DNA of 64,000 bases, from NCBI GenBank assembly GCA_017871115.1, contig JAFCIZ010000002.1, positions 1 through 64,000 of the forward strand, given 5' to 3'. Under the pieces are notes generated by a model that was not told where the DNA came from, did not search any database, and worked only from the letters and a program-made list of their open reading frames with translations. The translations under genes and the position numbers were made by a program. Of this stretch, positions 63,895 to 64,000 are shown piece by piece; position 1 is the stretch's first letter, and each line of letters starts with the position of its first letter. The DNA is from Cunninghamella blakesleeana (lineage: Eukaryota > Mucoromycota > Mucoromycetes > Mucorales > Cunninghamellaceae).

Positions 63895-64000
63895 CTTTAT
63901 GAAAAATAAAATAAAATAGATAATCAATAACAAGTATTATATACCTATATGAGCGAGAGAAATAAAACAATATAAACAATCTCTTTGTTTTAATATGAAT

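Overview
The window is a left chromosome end of an AT-rich eukaryote. It starts with about 11 copies of CCCTAA (TTAGGG on the other strand). The genes have many short GT-AG introns, and all clear host genes have fungal-type homologues: aspartokinase, Pus1, Aos1, an NDFIP/Bsd2-like adaptor, an FLVCR-like transporter, cystathionine beta-lyase and Rictor/Ste20. The AT-rich genome, the large numbers of Tc1/mariner elements and the gene set suggest an early-diverging fungus, most likely Mucoromycota. The taxon is inferred, not shown.

Bases 1-38,237 are almost entirely transposable elements. After the telomere comes a four-exon Merlin-type (ISXO2-like DDE) transposase gene (603-1952, minus). A 21-bp inverted repeat pair (287-307 and 9647-9667) may mark its element ends. 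Between them lie a minisatellite, a solo LTR (2629-3334) and a complete, apparently young Ty3/Gypsy element, here Gypsy-2 (3407-9074, minus), with one 1544-codon gag-pol frame.

From 10,032 to 38,237 a second Ty3/Gypsy element, Gypsy-1 (plus), is inflated from about 8 kb to 28 kb by nested insertions. Its gag is split by Tc1-A (11,247-16,385). Tc1-A is split by Tc1-C (11,581-15,051), and one terminal repeat of Tc1-C is split by element D (11,652-13,467), which encodes a DDE_Tnp_4-like transposase fused to a chromodomain. Gypsy-1 joins gag to protease-RT-RNase H by a textbook -1 frameshift cassette (A AAA AAC next to the gag UAG, then a stem). Its integrase, unusually, is a separate reading frame behind a non-coding spacer rich in 40-bp repeats. 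Two Tc1-B copies, one before the integrase and one inside a downstream Tc1-A, appear to have recombined. The result is three near-identical 4.51-kb tandem units, each carrying one integrase, followed by a fourth Tc1-B. A further 153-codon frame of unknown function lies between integrase and 3' LTR and stops inside the LTR.

Host sequence starts sharply after the 3' LTR: tRNA-Ser(UGA), a gene-free repeat stretch, then HOM3 (minus) and PUS1 (plus) from a shared 252-bp promoter region. These are followed by a coiled-coil gene of unknown function (minus) and a 66-residue gene (plus), also divergent; an NDFIP/BSD2-like ubiquitin-ligase adaptor; a secreted protein; AOS1; a 4.4-kb stretch without a recognisable gene; an FLVCR-like MFS transporter; a cystathionine beta-lyase; and the 3' part of a Rictor gene cut by the window end. 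The host genes are independent housekeeping functions (Asp-family and sulfur amino acids, tRNA modification, SUMO activation, ubiquitin-dependent sorting, TORC2 signalling). They are not an operon or a pathway cluster.
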